The notes beneath the pieces were generated by a model. The model was not told where the DNA came from, did no database searches, and worked only from the letters and a program-made list of their open reading frames with translations. A stretch of 64,000 nt of DNA, taken from assembly GCF_007827555.1 (NCBI RefSeq), contig NZ_VISS01000003.1:114221-178220 (forward strand), given 5' to 3'. This document shows positions 57,010-64,000 of this stretch, in pieces. The DNA comes from Aeribacillus composti. Lineage in GTDB: Bacteria > Bacillota > Bacilli > Bacillales > Aeribacillaceae. Within the stretch, counting starts at the first letter, position 1, and each line of letters begins with the position of its first letter. A program made the translations under genes and the position numbers.

Positions 57010-57150
57010 TACATCCCTCCCAAAACGCTTACGAGGTTAGCTGTCGGATTAGGACTATGAGAGTAGCCCCTCCTTTTTCAAGGATTCACCCCAAGTAACA
57101 AAACGTTACAAAATGGTTCCCCCGCTCCTTAAAAGGATTCAGCGATTTAA
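57010..57150 (-). ncRNA. c-di-AMP riboswitch (ydaO/yuaA type)
   Basis: On the minus strand the conserved blocks appear in order: GGGGGAACCA, then TTGGGGTGAATCCTTG, AGGAGGGGCTACTCT, CGACAGCTAACCTCGTAAGC and GGGAGGG. They match the ydaO aptamer as I know it. It precedes kimA, its classical target. The T-rich terminator follows. Confidence 0.95.
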
Positions 57151-57446
57151 TCATATTCAATTTTACAGAAATTATCTTACTCAGTTTATGAAAAGTTGTA
57201 AAGAGACAAATAATCGTTGCCATGTAAATGGGTAAGGCGTTAAAACTTTTATATCGCCCTGATTTTTAAACAATTATTATATATTTTTAAACAGTTTTAT
57301 TATTCGTGTACAAAATTATCTAGTTTTGTAAAAAATTTTGATTAAATTTACTGAATAAAACATCAATGCTTCTTTCAAAGTTCCGTAGGTTATGAGTATA
57401 GGCTGTATCAATGGTGGTTTATTTGGCACTCACCCCTCTTATAAAA
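57151..57446. other. Promoter region of kimA
   Basis: Very AT-rich; should contain the kimA promoter on the minus strand. No gene seen. Confidence 0.4.
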
Positions 57447-57490
57447 TAAAAAAAGAAACCTTGAAAGAGTGTCGAACACTCATTCAAGGT
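57444..57490 (-). terminator. Terminator after the Imm22 gene
   Basis: ACCTTGAATGAGTGT / ACACTCTTTCAAGGT (minus strand, one mismatch) with a TCG loop, then TTTCTTTTTTTATTTT. Confidence 0.85.
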
Positions 57491-57498
57491 GTTTATAA

Positions 57499-57882
57499 TT
57501 ACTTATATTGTACGGTTCCTAAAAATCTAAACTGATTTTTTTCATTGACATTTCCATTATATTGAAAGTTATAAAGTAAAATAACTGAGTTCGCTTCTTG
57601 ATTTAAACGCTCACCGCAAAGCTCTATAAATTTTGGAATTATCTCCTCATCATAAGAAAAACCTTCAAGTAGAACACGTAAATCATTCGATGGTTCATCA
57701 TAGAATTCTACTTCTCTAAAATCTTCATTATAGTAATCAATGTTAAAGTCTTTTTCAAATTCGGAAGGTAGTAAATCTCCATCTTCTGTATAACTATTCA
57801 AAATATAGTTTTGAAGATCCTTATATGACTTAGAGTTGCCAATAAATAATGATACAAATCCTTCCTTTTCCATATACTTCAT
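57499..57882 (-). CDS. Imm22-family immunity protein
   Basis: 127 aa, acidic, cytoplasmic. GFVSLFIGNSKSYKDLQNYI at the N-terminus, LLPSEFEKDFNIDYYNEDFREVEFYDEPSND (split) in the middle and SVILLYNFQYNGNVN near the end match Imm22 immunity proteins as I recall them. AAGGAGG precedes the ATG at 57882 at short spacing; the ATG at 57873 is an alternative. It follows a toxin C-terminal domain by 17 bases and presumably neutralises it. Confidence 0.85.
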   Translation of the reverse strand: MKYMEKEGFVSLFIGNSKSYKDLQNYILNSYTEDGDLLPSEFEKDFNIDYYNEDFREVEFYDEPSNDLRVLLEGFSYDEEIIPKFIELCGERLNQEANSVILLYNFQYNGNVNEKNQFRFLGTVQYK

Positions 57883-57899
57883 ACTCCTCCTTAGCTTTT

Positions 57900-58337
57900 T
57901 TACGGTCTAAGACCTTCCGGTAAAGATTCCACTCCACCTTCTAGTCTATAATTAGCCCAACTTTGGAGTCGTCTCTTAAATGTTGCATAATCTGGTGAAG
58001 AATCAATAATCTCTAACAATTCATTATGGGCTTTCGTAGAACCCTTCCCGCCATGAACTCCTTTTGGATTAACAAACTTCACATCTTCTATAGCAGTTCT
58101 TAATTCCTTAATTTGTTCTGCTGTTACACCCCACCGTTTAAAAGTAGGAGCTCGAGATACTAAATGCCACTCATGAAATCCACCTGGATGTCTAAGTCTA
58201 CTTTCAATGGCTTTTCTTAACCTAGGGTCAGACCATACTTTATCAAACTCATCAGGAGCTAGTGAATTAAACCATCTATTAAATTCACCATTCTTTACAG
58301 ATGGAACTGAATTAAGATTAACAGTACCCTTAGGAAA
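57900..58337 (-). pseudogene. Polymorphic-toxin C-terminal domain without its N-terminus (probable nuclease)
   Basis: About 145 codons with no start: FPKGTVNLNSVPSVKNGEFN, then LAPDEFDKVWSDPRLRKAIE, RHPGGFHEWHLVSRAPTFKR and VHGGKGSTKAHNELLEIID, ending LPEGLRP. The GGFHEWHLVSRA and KGSTKAHNEL blocks occur in C-terminal domains of LXG-type and related toxins and contain His and Glu residues expected of a metal-dependent nuclease. The domain begins at an FPKGT junction that is also found in the module at 60906. The N-terminal delivery region was lost where the IS3 element now lies. Confidence 0.75.
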
Positions 58338-58349
58338 TTATAAAAATGT
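58324..58349. repeat. 26-base toxin-junction repeat, copy 1
   Basis: Begins GTACCCTTAGGAAATTATAA; all 26 bases are identical to 60893-60918. On the minus strand it encodes TAA and then FPKGT, the first residues of both toxin domains. Here it abuts the flank of the IS3 element. Confidence 0.8.
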
Positions 58350-58399
58350 GGTGTTATGTCAAGAAAACGGACACGTTAAACAGAGAGAAATAGCTGAAT

Positions 58400-59300
58400 T
58401 TAGGCAGCTACTTTTCTCTGGTTAGCGTAATATGCAGCTTCAAATTCACATGGCGATACATAGCCAAGGGCTGAATGACTTCTTTTGCGGTTGTAGAAGC
58501 ATTCGATGTACTCAAAAACGGCTTGTTTCGCTTCTTTTCGCGTGCGGAATCGATTCAGATAAATACACTCTTTCTTGATGAGGCTATGAAACGACTCCAT
58601 ACAAGCATTGTCGTAACAGTTCCCACGTCTCGACATGCTCACTTGAAAATGATGTTCCTGTAAAAGTTGCTGATAGTCATTCGAAGCATATTGGCTCCCA
58701 CGATCCGAATGATGAATCACTCGTCCCGTTGGTTTTTCGCTGTTTAGAGCCCGTTGTAACGCTTTGATGACTAACTCTTTCGTCATTCGTGTATCGATAT
58801 ACCATCCTACAATCTTACGAGTATATAAACCATGATACTCGCTAAATACAACCAGCCTTCGTCGGTAGGAATGTACGTAATATCTGCCATCCATATTTCA
58901 TTCGGAGCCGTTGCTTGGAAGTTCTGTTTCAATAGATTAGCATATACGTTGTAAGGATGGTTACTGTTCGTAGTGGCTTTGAATTTACGGACGGTAATGG
59001 ATCTCAAGCCTTCTTCGCTCATGATGCGAGCGACCGTCTTTTGAGACACACGAATCCCTTGTTTGCGTAGTTCTTGCGTAATTTTCGGACTGCCGTAAAT
59101 CTTACGGGACTTTAGATACTCATTTCGAATTTGTTGAGTGAGTTGTTCTTTTCGTTCTTTCTGTTTGCTTTTCGCACGCTTGAGCCAGTCGTAATACCCA
59201 CTTCTTGAAACACCGAAAACTTGGCACATCTTCACAACAAGAAATTCATTACGGTGTTGAAAAATGAAGGCGTAAATTACTTCTGGTTTCTGGTGAAGAT
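58400..59300 (-). pseudogene. IS3 transposase OrfB, frameshifted
   Basis: The natural -1 frameshift from orfA leads into YAFIFQHRNEFLVVKMCQVF, HTH_21 (YGSPKITQELRKQGIRVSQK) and rve core WMADITYIPTDEGWLYLASIM. One base is then missing near 58835, so the frame is lost. The other frame carries GLYTRKIVGWYIDTRMTKEL, VIHHSDRGSQYASNDYQ and MESFHSLIKKECIYLNRF with the second Asp and the Glu of the DDE triad. Inactive unless rescued by slippage. Confidence 0.85.
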
Positions 59301-59567
59301 GCCTAACGCCTTTTTTAGGATCGCTAATTCCTCCTCCAACTCTTGATTGCGACGGCGTAACTCGATGATTTCTTGATTTTGTGGCTTGATGTTGCCTGAA
59401 CCTACAAAACTTGTTCCATTGCTTTCTTTGTATTCTTTGACCCAATGATGAAGAGTGTTGTAAGCCAAACCTAACTCTTTTGCCACTTGGGCGATGGACT
59501 TGTCCCCCTCCAAGCATAACTCAACCGCTTGAATCTTGTATTCTTGATCAAATGTTCTCTTTTTCAT
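59277..59567 (-). CDS. IS3 transposase OrfA
   Basis: 96 aa from the ATG at 59567. HTH_Tnp_1: MKKRTFDQEYKIQAVELCLE, then SIAQVAKELGLAYNTLHHWV, followed by a leucine-zipper coiled coil (LRRRNQELEEELAILKKAL). The A-rich AAAAAGG at the end is the likely slippage site into orfB. DNA-binding half of the transposase. Confidence 0.9.
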   Translation of the reverse strand: MKKRTFDQEYKIQAVELCLEGDKSIAQVAKELGLAYNTLHHWVKEYKESNGTSFVGSGNIKPQNQEIIELRRRNQELEEELAILKKALGIFTRNQK

Positions 59568-59733
59568 GATTGGACACCTCGAACCTATTGTAATTAAGTT
59601 TATTATAATCTCCCTGTTCTCCGTGTCCAATTTTTAGACTAACATCAATACAATGGGACATTGAAGTGATGGTCGTGAACAGTGTTAACAGGAGAGAGAG
59701 TTTTACACATTTTAACATTAACATTTGATTAGA

Positions 59734-59774
59734 TAAAAAAACCCCAGACGAGCCTTGAGTACTCGTTTTGGGGT
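59734..59774 (-). terminator. Terminator between the IS3 element and the next immunity module
   Basis: ACCCCAGACGAG / CTCGTTTTGGGGT with a nine-base loop; on the minus strand a run of seven T follows. It marks the 3' end of the module containing the 59780-60030 remnant. Confidence 0.85.
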
Positions 59775-59779
59775 AGTAT

Positions 59780-60028
59780 TGTTAGTCTTCATCATCAAAT
59801 AACAATTCATCCATTCTTTCTCTCTTCAGCAATTTGTCGTGACAACTCGAAACTATTCATAAAATGCTCAAGAGGTAACTCCTTCATTCATCGTCATTAT
59901 GCTCATAGAGTTTAAAATTTACTTTATCTTTTAAAAACTCCAAAACTAATGCTCTCATTGTCTTCTTTGTTCAAATAATCTACAACCATTAAAGTCTCTT
60001 GCTTAATGCCAATCCAAGTATAATTTCT
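59780..60028 (-). pseudogene. Immunity-gene-like remnant
   Basis: Protein-like pieces in shifting frames on the minus strand: NYTWIGIKQETLMVVDYLNK, then FLKDKVNFKLYEHNDDE and MKELPLEHFMNSFELSRQIA followed by a stop. It lies between the 177-aa immunity-like gene and a terminator. Family not recognised. Confidence 0.4.
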
Positions 60029-60030
60029 TT

Positions 60031-60564
60031 TTAATAACTATCTTCAAATAGGCAATGAAATACTGTTACCTTTTCCTCTCTAAGTTCTAACGAAATATTA
60101 GGTACTTCTATTTCTAATAAGCTTTTTTCAAGAACTTCTATCCCCTCATTCTCTAAAAATTTCAAAATATCTTTGCCGATTTGTTCTGTTTCTTCATCGA
60201 ATGGCTGGTATTGTTCTTGCATTTCAATCTCTCCATCAACATATTCATACCTAACATATTTTATTGCTGCAAATGGAGCAATTGCCGAAATATAAACCAA
60301 TAATCCGTTTAAATAAGTGTGTTCTCTGATATATGCTCTAAATTCATCCGTACCAATTTTTATCTTAGGATGGATCGAAGGCATAATATATAATGTGAAA
60401 CATTTTGAATAATTAAAATCTGTTAAATTCTCAACGTTTATTCCTTTTATTTCATGAGTGATTTTATTAGCCCAAACATTAGTATCGACATAATTCAATA
60501 AAACATATCCAAAATCACCATGGTGATATAATTGTTCAATTGTATTTAATACATTTTGTTTCAT
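60031..60564 (-). CDS. Putative immunity protein of the Ntox50-like module
   Basis: 177 aa, acidic, no signal peptide. GGAGG lies seven bases before the ATG. It begins MKQNVLNTIEQLYHHGDFGY and ends in a run of Glu-rich strands (LEIEVPNISLELREEKVTVF). I do not recognise a named family. It starts 12 bases after the stop of a toxin domain of Ntox50 type, which is the normal place for the cognate antidote. Confidence 0.7.
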   Translation of the reverse strand: MKQNVLNTIEQLYHHGDFGYVLLNYVDTNVWANKITHEIKGINVENLTDFNYSKCFTLYIMPSIHPKIKIGTDEFRAYIREHTYLNGLLVYISAIAPFAAIKYVRYEYVDGEIEMQEQYQPFDEETEQIGKDILKFLENEGIEVLEKSLLEIEVPNISLELREEKVTVFHCLFEDSY

Positions 60565-60576
60565 GATATACCTCCG

Positions 60577-60906
60577 TTATTTTACTGGGTAACCATGGAT
60601 GTTTCTTTTTTTATCCATATGAACTTTTACTCTAGTTTCTCCATTCACCCCAATTGGTTTGTGAAAGTCATAAATTTTAACACTACCATCTGGCTTAACT
60701 ACAGTTCCCTTTACCCATGCTTCTTGAGTCAATTTAACTCCATCTTCTCCTTCTGCCCATTGAGTTTTCTTACCAGGCATACTATCAGGATGACCTAAAA
60801 CATGCTTTCCTTACTTACCAGCATCTACTTTTGGTGCTCCCGGAACGCCTGCGTCCACAGTCCCTTGGCTTGGTAGCTTAACAGTTTTACCCGTACCCTT
60901 AGGAAA
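60577..60906 (-). pseudogene. Ntox50-like toxin C-terminal domain, startless and with a stop
   Basis: From the FPKGT junction (60906) the frame reads FPKGTGKTVKLPSQGTVDAG, VPGAPKVDAGK, then TAA where Gln is expected, then GKHVLGHPDSMPGKKTQWAE, AWVKGTVVKPDGSVKIYDF and VKVHMDKKRNIHGYPVK. QGKHxxGH...KVHxxKKxIHGYP is the pattern of toxin-50 domains (BECR-type RNase fold). A pseudogene by the TAA; otherwise well conserved. Confidence 0.7.
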
Positions 60907-60918
60907 TTATAAAAATGT
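60893..60918. repeat. 26-base toxin-junction repeat, copy 2
   Basis: Identical over 26 bases to 58324-58349 and in the same orientation. Here the far side is the IS110-type remnant. Confidence 0.8.
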
Positions 60919-60962
60919 ACTTTATAAACGGGTGGCAGTTTCACTAACCACCACCCATTATA

Positions 60963-61430
60963 TCAACTGACTTTCCGTTCAGGCATGATATAAGCGGTCT
61001 TGTGTTTCATCATACCATAGATAATATTGACAAGTCCTCTCATAATGCAAATAAGCGCTTGTTGTTTGGTTTTACCTTCTGCTAGCTTTTTCTGATAATA
61101 CTCGTAAAACACAGGATTTCGAGGAGTTTTACTGCCTTTACAAATATGTATTTTTTGAACAGCCAAGTTATAAAAGATAGTGTATAATTTCCTGTTTCCT
61201 TTCCGCCCGAACCCATTCTGACAGGGGCTATACCTGCGTATCTTGCGAGTTTGTCAGAATGAAAGAAACGATGAATATCCCCGATTTCTGCAATGAAAGC
61301 GGATGCGGTCACCGTATTAATGCCTGGCATCGTTTCAAGCTGCATCCCTAATGGCTTGATAAGTGCTTTTAACTCTTTATCCACTTTTTTGATTTCTTGC
61401 TTCTTAAAGCAAAATGATGTTATGACTAGA
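60963..61430 (-). pseudogene. IS110-family transposase C-terminal remnant
   Basis: Two overlapping frames together give PLGMQLETMPGINTVTASAF, IAEIGDIHRFFHSDKLARYA, GIAPVRMGSGGKE, a frameshift near 61180, then IHICKGSKTPRNPVFYEYYQ and ALICIMRGLVNIIYGMMKH. This is the Transposase_20 domain of IS110 elements. The N-terminal DEDD half is missing. Confidence 0.85.
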
Positions 61431-61459
61431 AATATACTTTTCTCTAAAGACAAGCATAT

Positions 61460-61708
61460 TTACCTAATTTGTTTACTTATTCCTTCCCAAAGTGATTTGT
61501 CCATTTCCATGTATATTCCAGCTTCTTCGATTTTGCCAAAAATATCTTTATCAATAGTGATATCCTCTTGTTCAATTACACCGCATATTGTTTCTAGAGC
61601 TAATCCCCACTCTTCATGTTCTATAAACTCTAAAATGTCTTTTTCATCTTTCAATGGAAGATTAGTAATATTTCTTACTATTTCTTTTAAAAGAATATTT
61701 AAATTCAT
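61460..61708 (-). CDS. MafI-family immunity protein
   Basis: 82 aa behind TAGGAGGG. KDILEFIEHEEWGLALETIC is the core MafI motif, followed by EDITIDKDIFGKIEEAGIYM and a C-terminal LWEGISKQI. MafI proteins neutralise MafB-type toxins, and several MafB toxins end in EndoU nuclease domains. The remnant directly upstream is an EndoU-type domain, so the pair is consistent. Confidence 0.85.
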   Translation of the reverse strand: MNLNILLKEIVRNITNLPLKDEKDILEFIEHEEWGLALETICGVIEQEDITIDKDIFGKIEEAGIYMEMDKSLWEGISKQIR

Positions 61709-61730
61709 AAAATCGCCCTCCTAAAATTAG

Positions 61731-62065
61731 TTATTTAATAGGGAATGCAGTTATTATATCTTTTCCATCTGTAATTACCTTTATTTTAATTCCATCCCTA
61801 ATTCCTATAACCTCATATCTTTGGACACTCTTAACAACTCTCCCCTCTTCCATTTTAGTGTAGGGTCGGTAGCTATATCTGATACATTGTGCATTACTCT
61901 TTCCGCACTCCAGTTTTTAGGGTTTCCAGTTCCAGGCATAAATGCCCACCACCTGTTTTATCTCCGTAAAGTATATGCTTTGTTCGTTTTTTACTAGCTA
62001 TATTTACAAAATTAGCTTTTCCCTTACCCTTCCCAACCATCCCCAATTTTGCCAACCATGTTCAT
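61731..62065 (-). pseudogene. EndoU-type nuclease toxin domain, frameshifted
   Basis: Pieces on the minus strand give FVNIASKKRTKHILYGDKTG, GGH, a shift, MPGTGNPKNWSAERVMHNVS, DIATDPTLKW, a shift, then VQRYEVIGIRDGIKIKVITD and IITAFPIK before TAA. HILYGD...GGGH, SAERVMHNVSDIATDP and the final GIRDGIKIKV-ITAFPI are EndoU family signatures, including the catalytic His. Two frameshifts and no start codon. MafI follows 23 bases downstream. Confidence 0.7.
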
Positions 62066-62230
62066 CGTAGTTTCTTTTACTTCTTCCTTAGCTTTGCTCA
62101 TCCACATGCGGGGCGCCGGCCGACTCCTGCCAAGGCCGGCTGCCATTGGACAGACAGAACGCTGGCGAGAAGGTCTTCTCATTGCTTCTTGAACGAGTGT
62201 ATCGTTTAGATAATCAGCCTTAAAATAAAA

Positions 62231-62351
62231 GGGGCTGTCTAATAAGTCGATTTTCCGGCTTATAGACGCCCCTTTAATGTTTTAGAAACGTTGATATATC
62301 AATGCTTATGATGTTTCGTTTTCAATGGATTTTGACTTTCTGGACAACCCC
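62231..62351. mobile_element. MITE-like element, copy 2 (inverted relative to copy 1)
   Basis: About 121 bases, GGGGCTGTCTAATAAGTC at one end and GACTTTCTGGACAACCCC at the other. It is the inverted counterpart of 13247-13368. It lies between the EndoU and Imm70 modules. Confidence 0.65.
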
Positions 62352-62377
62352 TATCAAAAATCATAGTTTAAACTTTC

Positions 62378-62794
62378 TTAAATACTTTCTATTTCAATGT
62401 CTGACTTTATTTTTAAAGCTTTATTTAATGCTTTTTGTAAAATAGTTATTAAATCTTCCCCATCACTTGTAACAAAATAGTTAGATAAGTCTGTAATTTC
62501 ATCACTTATATTATCTCCCCATGGAGGTGTTTTTGAAAGGTCTTCGATATCCCAAACGACTTGTGATGGACTGTAATTTTTCAAACTTTCTTGTATTTCA
62601 TCTATTTCTTTAATAACATCTTTAATATATTTATACTCAAGTTTACCATTATATAGTTTGTTTAATAAAAGAGGATACTTTGTTCCCCAACCATTTGGCT
62701 CTAAATGATAGCTTACTGTTGAAAAAAACGAATGTAAAAAATCACCATGACCAATTGAATACCAGTAATATTTTACTTTCAAACCTACAGCCAA
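62378..62794 (-). CDS. Imm70-family immunity protein
   Basis: 138 aa. AVGLKVKYYWYSIGHGDFLH followed by SFFSTVSYHLEPNGWGTKYP is the N-terminal signature of Imm70; an acidic C-terminal half follows. I choose the TTG at 62794 because GAGGTGA lies just upstream; an ATG at 62812 is possible. It overlaps or abuts the end of a toxin domain, so it is the antidote of that module. Confidence 0.82.
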   Translation of the reverse strand: MAVGLKVKYYWYSIGHGDFLHSFFSTVSYHLEPNGWGTKYPLLLNKLYNGKLEYKYIKDVIKEIDEIQESLKNYSPSQVVWDIEDLSKTPPWGDNISDEITDLSNYFVTSDGEDLITILQKALNKALKIKSDIEIESI

Positions 62795-62810
62795 TTCTGT
62801 CACCTCACTC

Positions 62811-62966
62811 ATTAGTTTTAAATCTAATATTTACTTTACCATTTGTTTTTTTCATTATTCTATCATACAAATCATCTAGTATTTCTTCCGATACGTTTTG
62901 TCCCCGTATATCGATAATAACAGTTTGTTTAGTACCTCTCGGCAAATCACTTAATCGTTTTTCAAC
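62811..62966 (-). pseudogene. Toxin C-terminal tail paired with Imm70
   Basis: About 51 codons: VEKRLSDLPRGTKQTVIIDI, RGQNVSEEILDDLYDRIMKK, ending RFKTNE. The LPxGTxQ...IDxRGQ pattern occurs at the C-terminal end of several polymorphic-toxin domains. No start codon; a stop precedes it. Its TGA overlaps the longer reading of the immunity gene. Too short to be active. Confidence 0.6.
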
Positions 62967-63251
62967 TTAGGTAGAAAGTACAATATAATAAAAATAATGT
63001 GTCCGTTTAGTATCGTCACAGTCAGTTAAAAGTTTATACCCTCTTTCTCGCCGCGAGAATGCGTTCGCACGTGTTTCAAAGCATACTCGCGAAGGGTATT
63101 AGTGTTGTTAATAGTTTCACCATGCATCACAGCCAAACTCATAGTAGGCGGAACCATTATGAAGTCTGAATTAAAATGTTGGTAAAAACGATATATAAAT
63201 TTTCTCGTAATTGCACTTTATTATTTGATACATCTGTTAGTTTTAAAATAA
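62967..63251. other. Interval between immunity modules
   Basis: A 43-codon frame on the minus strand (63166-63035, MVPPTMSLAVMHGETINNTN to GEKEGINF) looks protein-like and may be another toxin scrap; I cannot place it. Nothing else seen. Confidence 0.35.
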
Positions 63252-63283
63252 AAACCTTGAAAGGCATAAAGCCAATCAAGGTT
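63246..63283 (-). terminator. Terminator of the last immunity gene
   Basis: AACCTTGA / TCAAGGTT around a GGC-N4-GCC inner stem, with TTTTTATTTT on the minus strand. It has the same CCTTGA core as the Imm22 terminator. Confidence 0.75.
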
Positions 63284-63289
63284 TGATTC

Positions 63290-63796
63290 TTATTCACTAT
63301 GAACTTCAAAACAAAAATATCCAAAAGCTAAATCTTCGTCTTTTAATTGCATTTTTCTTTTAGCAATATCAAATAACCTCGGTAAAAGCGTATCTAAATA
63401 ATTACGATATTTTTCTAATGATAGCTTAAAACTCTCTACATCATTGTGTTGACATAGTGGATATAGTATTTTCCCCATCTCAAATTGCTCAGTAGACACA
63501 CTTGGATAATGTGCATCCAGGCAATCTAAAATATGTTCTTTCAGTTCTTTCTCATCGAACTGTTCCCTACATTCCAAATAAAACATATATTCATCGAATT
63601 CAATCTGCATATTTGCCTTTTCATTAATATAAAATGGATTAATTCTTAAATATTCTGTCGTTGAATTGGATTCAATTATTTTTTCTAAAATAATTTTTAA
63701 ATCTGTAATTGTTGGATAAAGCCTATATTTTCCGCTGTGATATGTTGTATATTCATAGACTATCTCGTTAATTTTGCCTTCTTTTTTTATTATCAT
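63290..63796 (-). CDS. Putative immunity protein
   Basis: 168 aa, acidic and cytoplasmic, with AGGAGGTGATTTC before the ATG. It opens with strand-rich sequence (KEGKINEIVYEYTTYHSGKY), then FYINEKANMQIEFDEYMFYL and a helical C-terminal half. I do not recognise the family. Its size, acidity, own terminator and place in the array suggest an antidote whose toxin domain lay to the right, where the IS21 end now begins. Confidence 0.65.
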   Translation of the reverse strand: MIIKKEGKINEIVYEYTTYHSGKYRLYPTITDLKIILEKIIESNSTTEYLRINPFYINEKANMQIEFDEYMFYLECREQFDEKELKEHILDCLDAHYPSVSTEQFEMGKILYPLCQHNDVESFKLSLEKYRNYLDTLLPRLFDIAKRKMQLKDEDLAFGYFCFEVHSE

Positions 63797-63837
63797 GAAA
63801 TCACCTCCTAATTTAGAAAACGTAGGGTCAAATACTG

Positions 63838-64000
63838 TAAATTAGCACACTATTTTAGAACCACTTTTTTCAAATTATTTTGGACTAAAATCGGAAATAC
63901 CTCGCAAAATGTTTGCGAATTCTCTCCGATTTTGCACGCTTTTTCCGATTGTTTGCGCACTATTTCAGACGAGAATCGTAAAACCAAAAGGAGCCGTTCG
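63838..64000 (+). mobile_element. IS21-type left end, running off the window
   Basis: Starts TGTAAATTAGCACACTATTT and carries repeated blocks (TTTGCGAATT, TTTGCACGC, TTTGCGCACTATTT), as expected for an IS21 left end with multiple transposase sites. The opening matches 42750. The transposase gene would lie beyond the right edge. Confidence 0.6.

Larger units (their letters stand above)
58368..59630 (-). mobile_element. IS3-family insertion sequence (IS150-like group)
   Basis: About 1.26 kb with imperfect inverted repeats: GGACACGGAGAACAGGGAG at the left (59610-59628, minus strand) and GGACACGTTAAACAGAGAG at the right (58369-58387). It holds orfA and a frameshifted orfB on the minus strand. 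It was inserted next to the toxin domain at 57900-58337. A partial relative lies at 53470-53687. Confidence 0.85.

Noticed and set aside
62066..62230. GC-rich block containing GGGGCGCCGGCCGACTCC
   Set aside because: It differs in composition from its neighbours and may be a transposon scrap, but neither strand gives a recognisable protein or inverted repeat pair.
57444..63283. CRISPR-like array because of repeated CCTTGA hairpins
   Set aside because: The similar hairpins are terminators of separate immunity genes, far apart and not regularly spaced.

Overview
The window looks like chromosomal DNA of a spore-forming member of the Bacillaceae (Bacillota). It is AT-rich, its ribosome binding sites are strong (AGGAGG type) with frequent GTG and TTG starts, and it carries a Spo0M gene, a KimA potassium importer behind a c-di-AMP riboswitch, YesM/YesN-type sensing and a cre-like site. 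The number of decayed genes and the variety of wrecked insertion elements (IS21, IS3, IS110, IS256, a group IIC intron remnant, small MITE-like elements) suggest a genome in active reduction. I cannot name the species. No tRNA, rRNA or CRISPR array was seen.

Layout. 1-9.5 kb (minus strand): a sugar locus with an L-rhamnose-isomerase family enzyme, an FGGY kinase, a histidine phosphatase, a sugar-binding lipoprotein overlapping a YesM/YesN two-component pair, an allulose/ribulose-phosphate 3-epimerase and the start of a PfkB kinase. A cre-like site lies in front of the isomerase. 9.9-14.8 kb: thioesterase, a pair of SMR drug pumps, three decayed genes (one interrupted by a single in-frame TGA), a MITE-like element and a DUF4085-like protein. 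14.9-17.4 kb: a polar amino-acid ABC importer whose terminator carries a collapsed group IIC intron. 17.8-19.5 kb: a MATE pump behind a CsoR-type repressor and its GC-rich palindrome. 19.8-30 kb: a glycolate/lactate regulon (permease, IclR regulator, malate synthase G, GlcDFE, and a ruined fumarylacetoacetate-hydrolase-like gene); the same palindrome precedes glcB and glcE. 30-36 kb: nitronate monooxygenase with a decayed MFS gene, a divergent LysR gene, a gene-poor stretch and an amino-acid permease.

36.4-42.6 kb: a complete galactitol catabolic locus (PTS IIA, IIB, IIC, galactitol-1-phosphate dehydrogenase, tagatose-6-phosphate kinase, tagatose-bisphosphate aldolase, DeoR regulator). 42.7-45.3 kb: IS21 wreckage that truncates a FAD oxidoreductase gene. 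45.3-53.3 kb: ssuD (its leader resembles that of the FAD gene), a LysE exporter, a broken membrane protein gene, spo0M, a CNNM/CBS protein and a MerR regulator. 54.9-57.2 kb: kimA and its riboswitch.

57.5-63.8 kb is the most unusual region: a run of promoterless, startless toxin C-terminal domains, nearly all followed at once by an intact immunity-like gene (Imm22, a 177-aa protein, MafI, Imm70, a 168-aa protein), with IS3, IS110, a MITE-like element and an IS21 end between modules. I read it as an orphan polymorphic-toxin/immunity cassette array, similar in logic to the orphan modules of CDI and Rhs loci; the parent toxin gene is not in the window.
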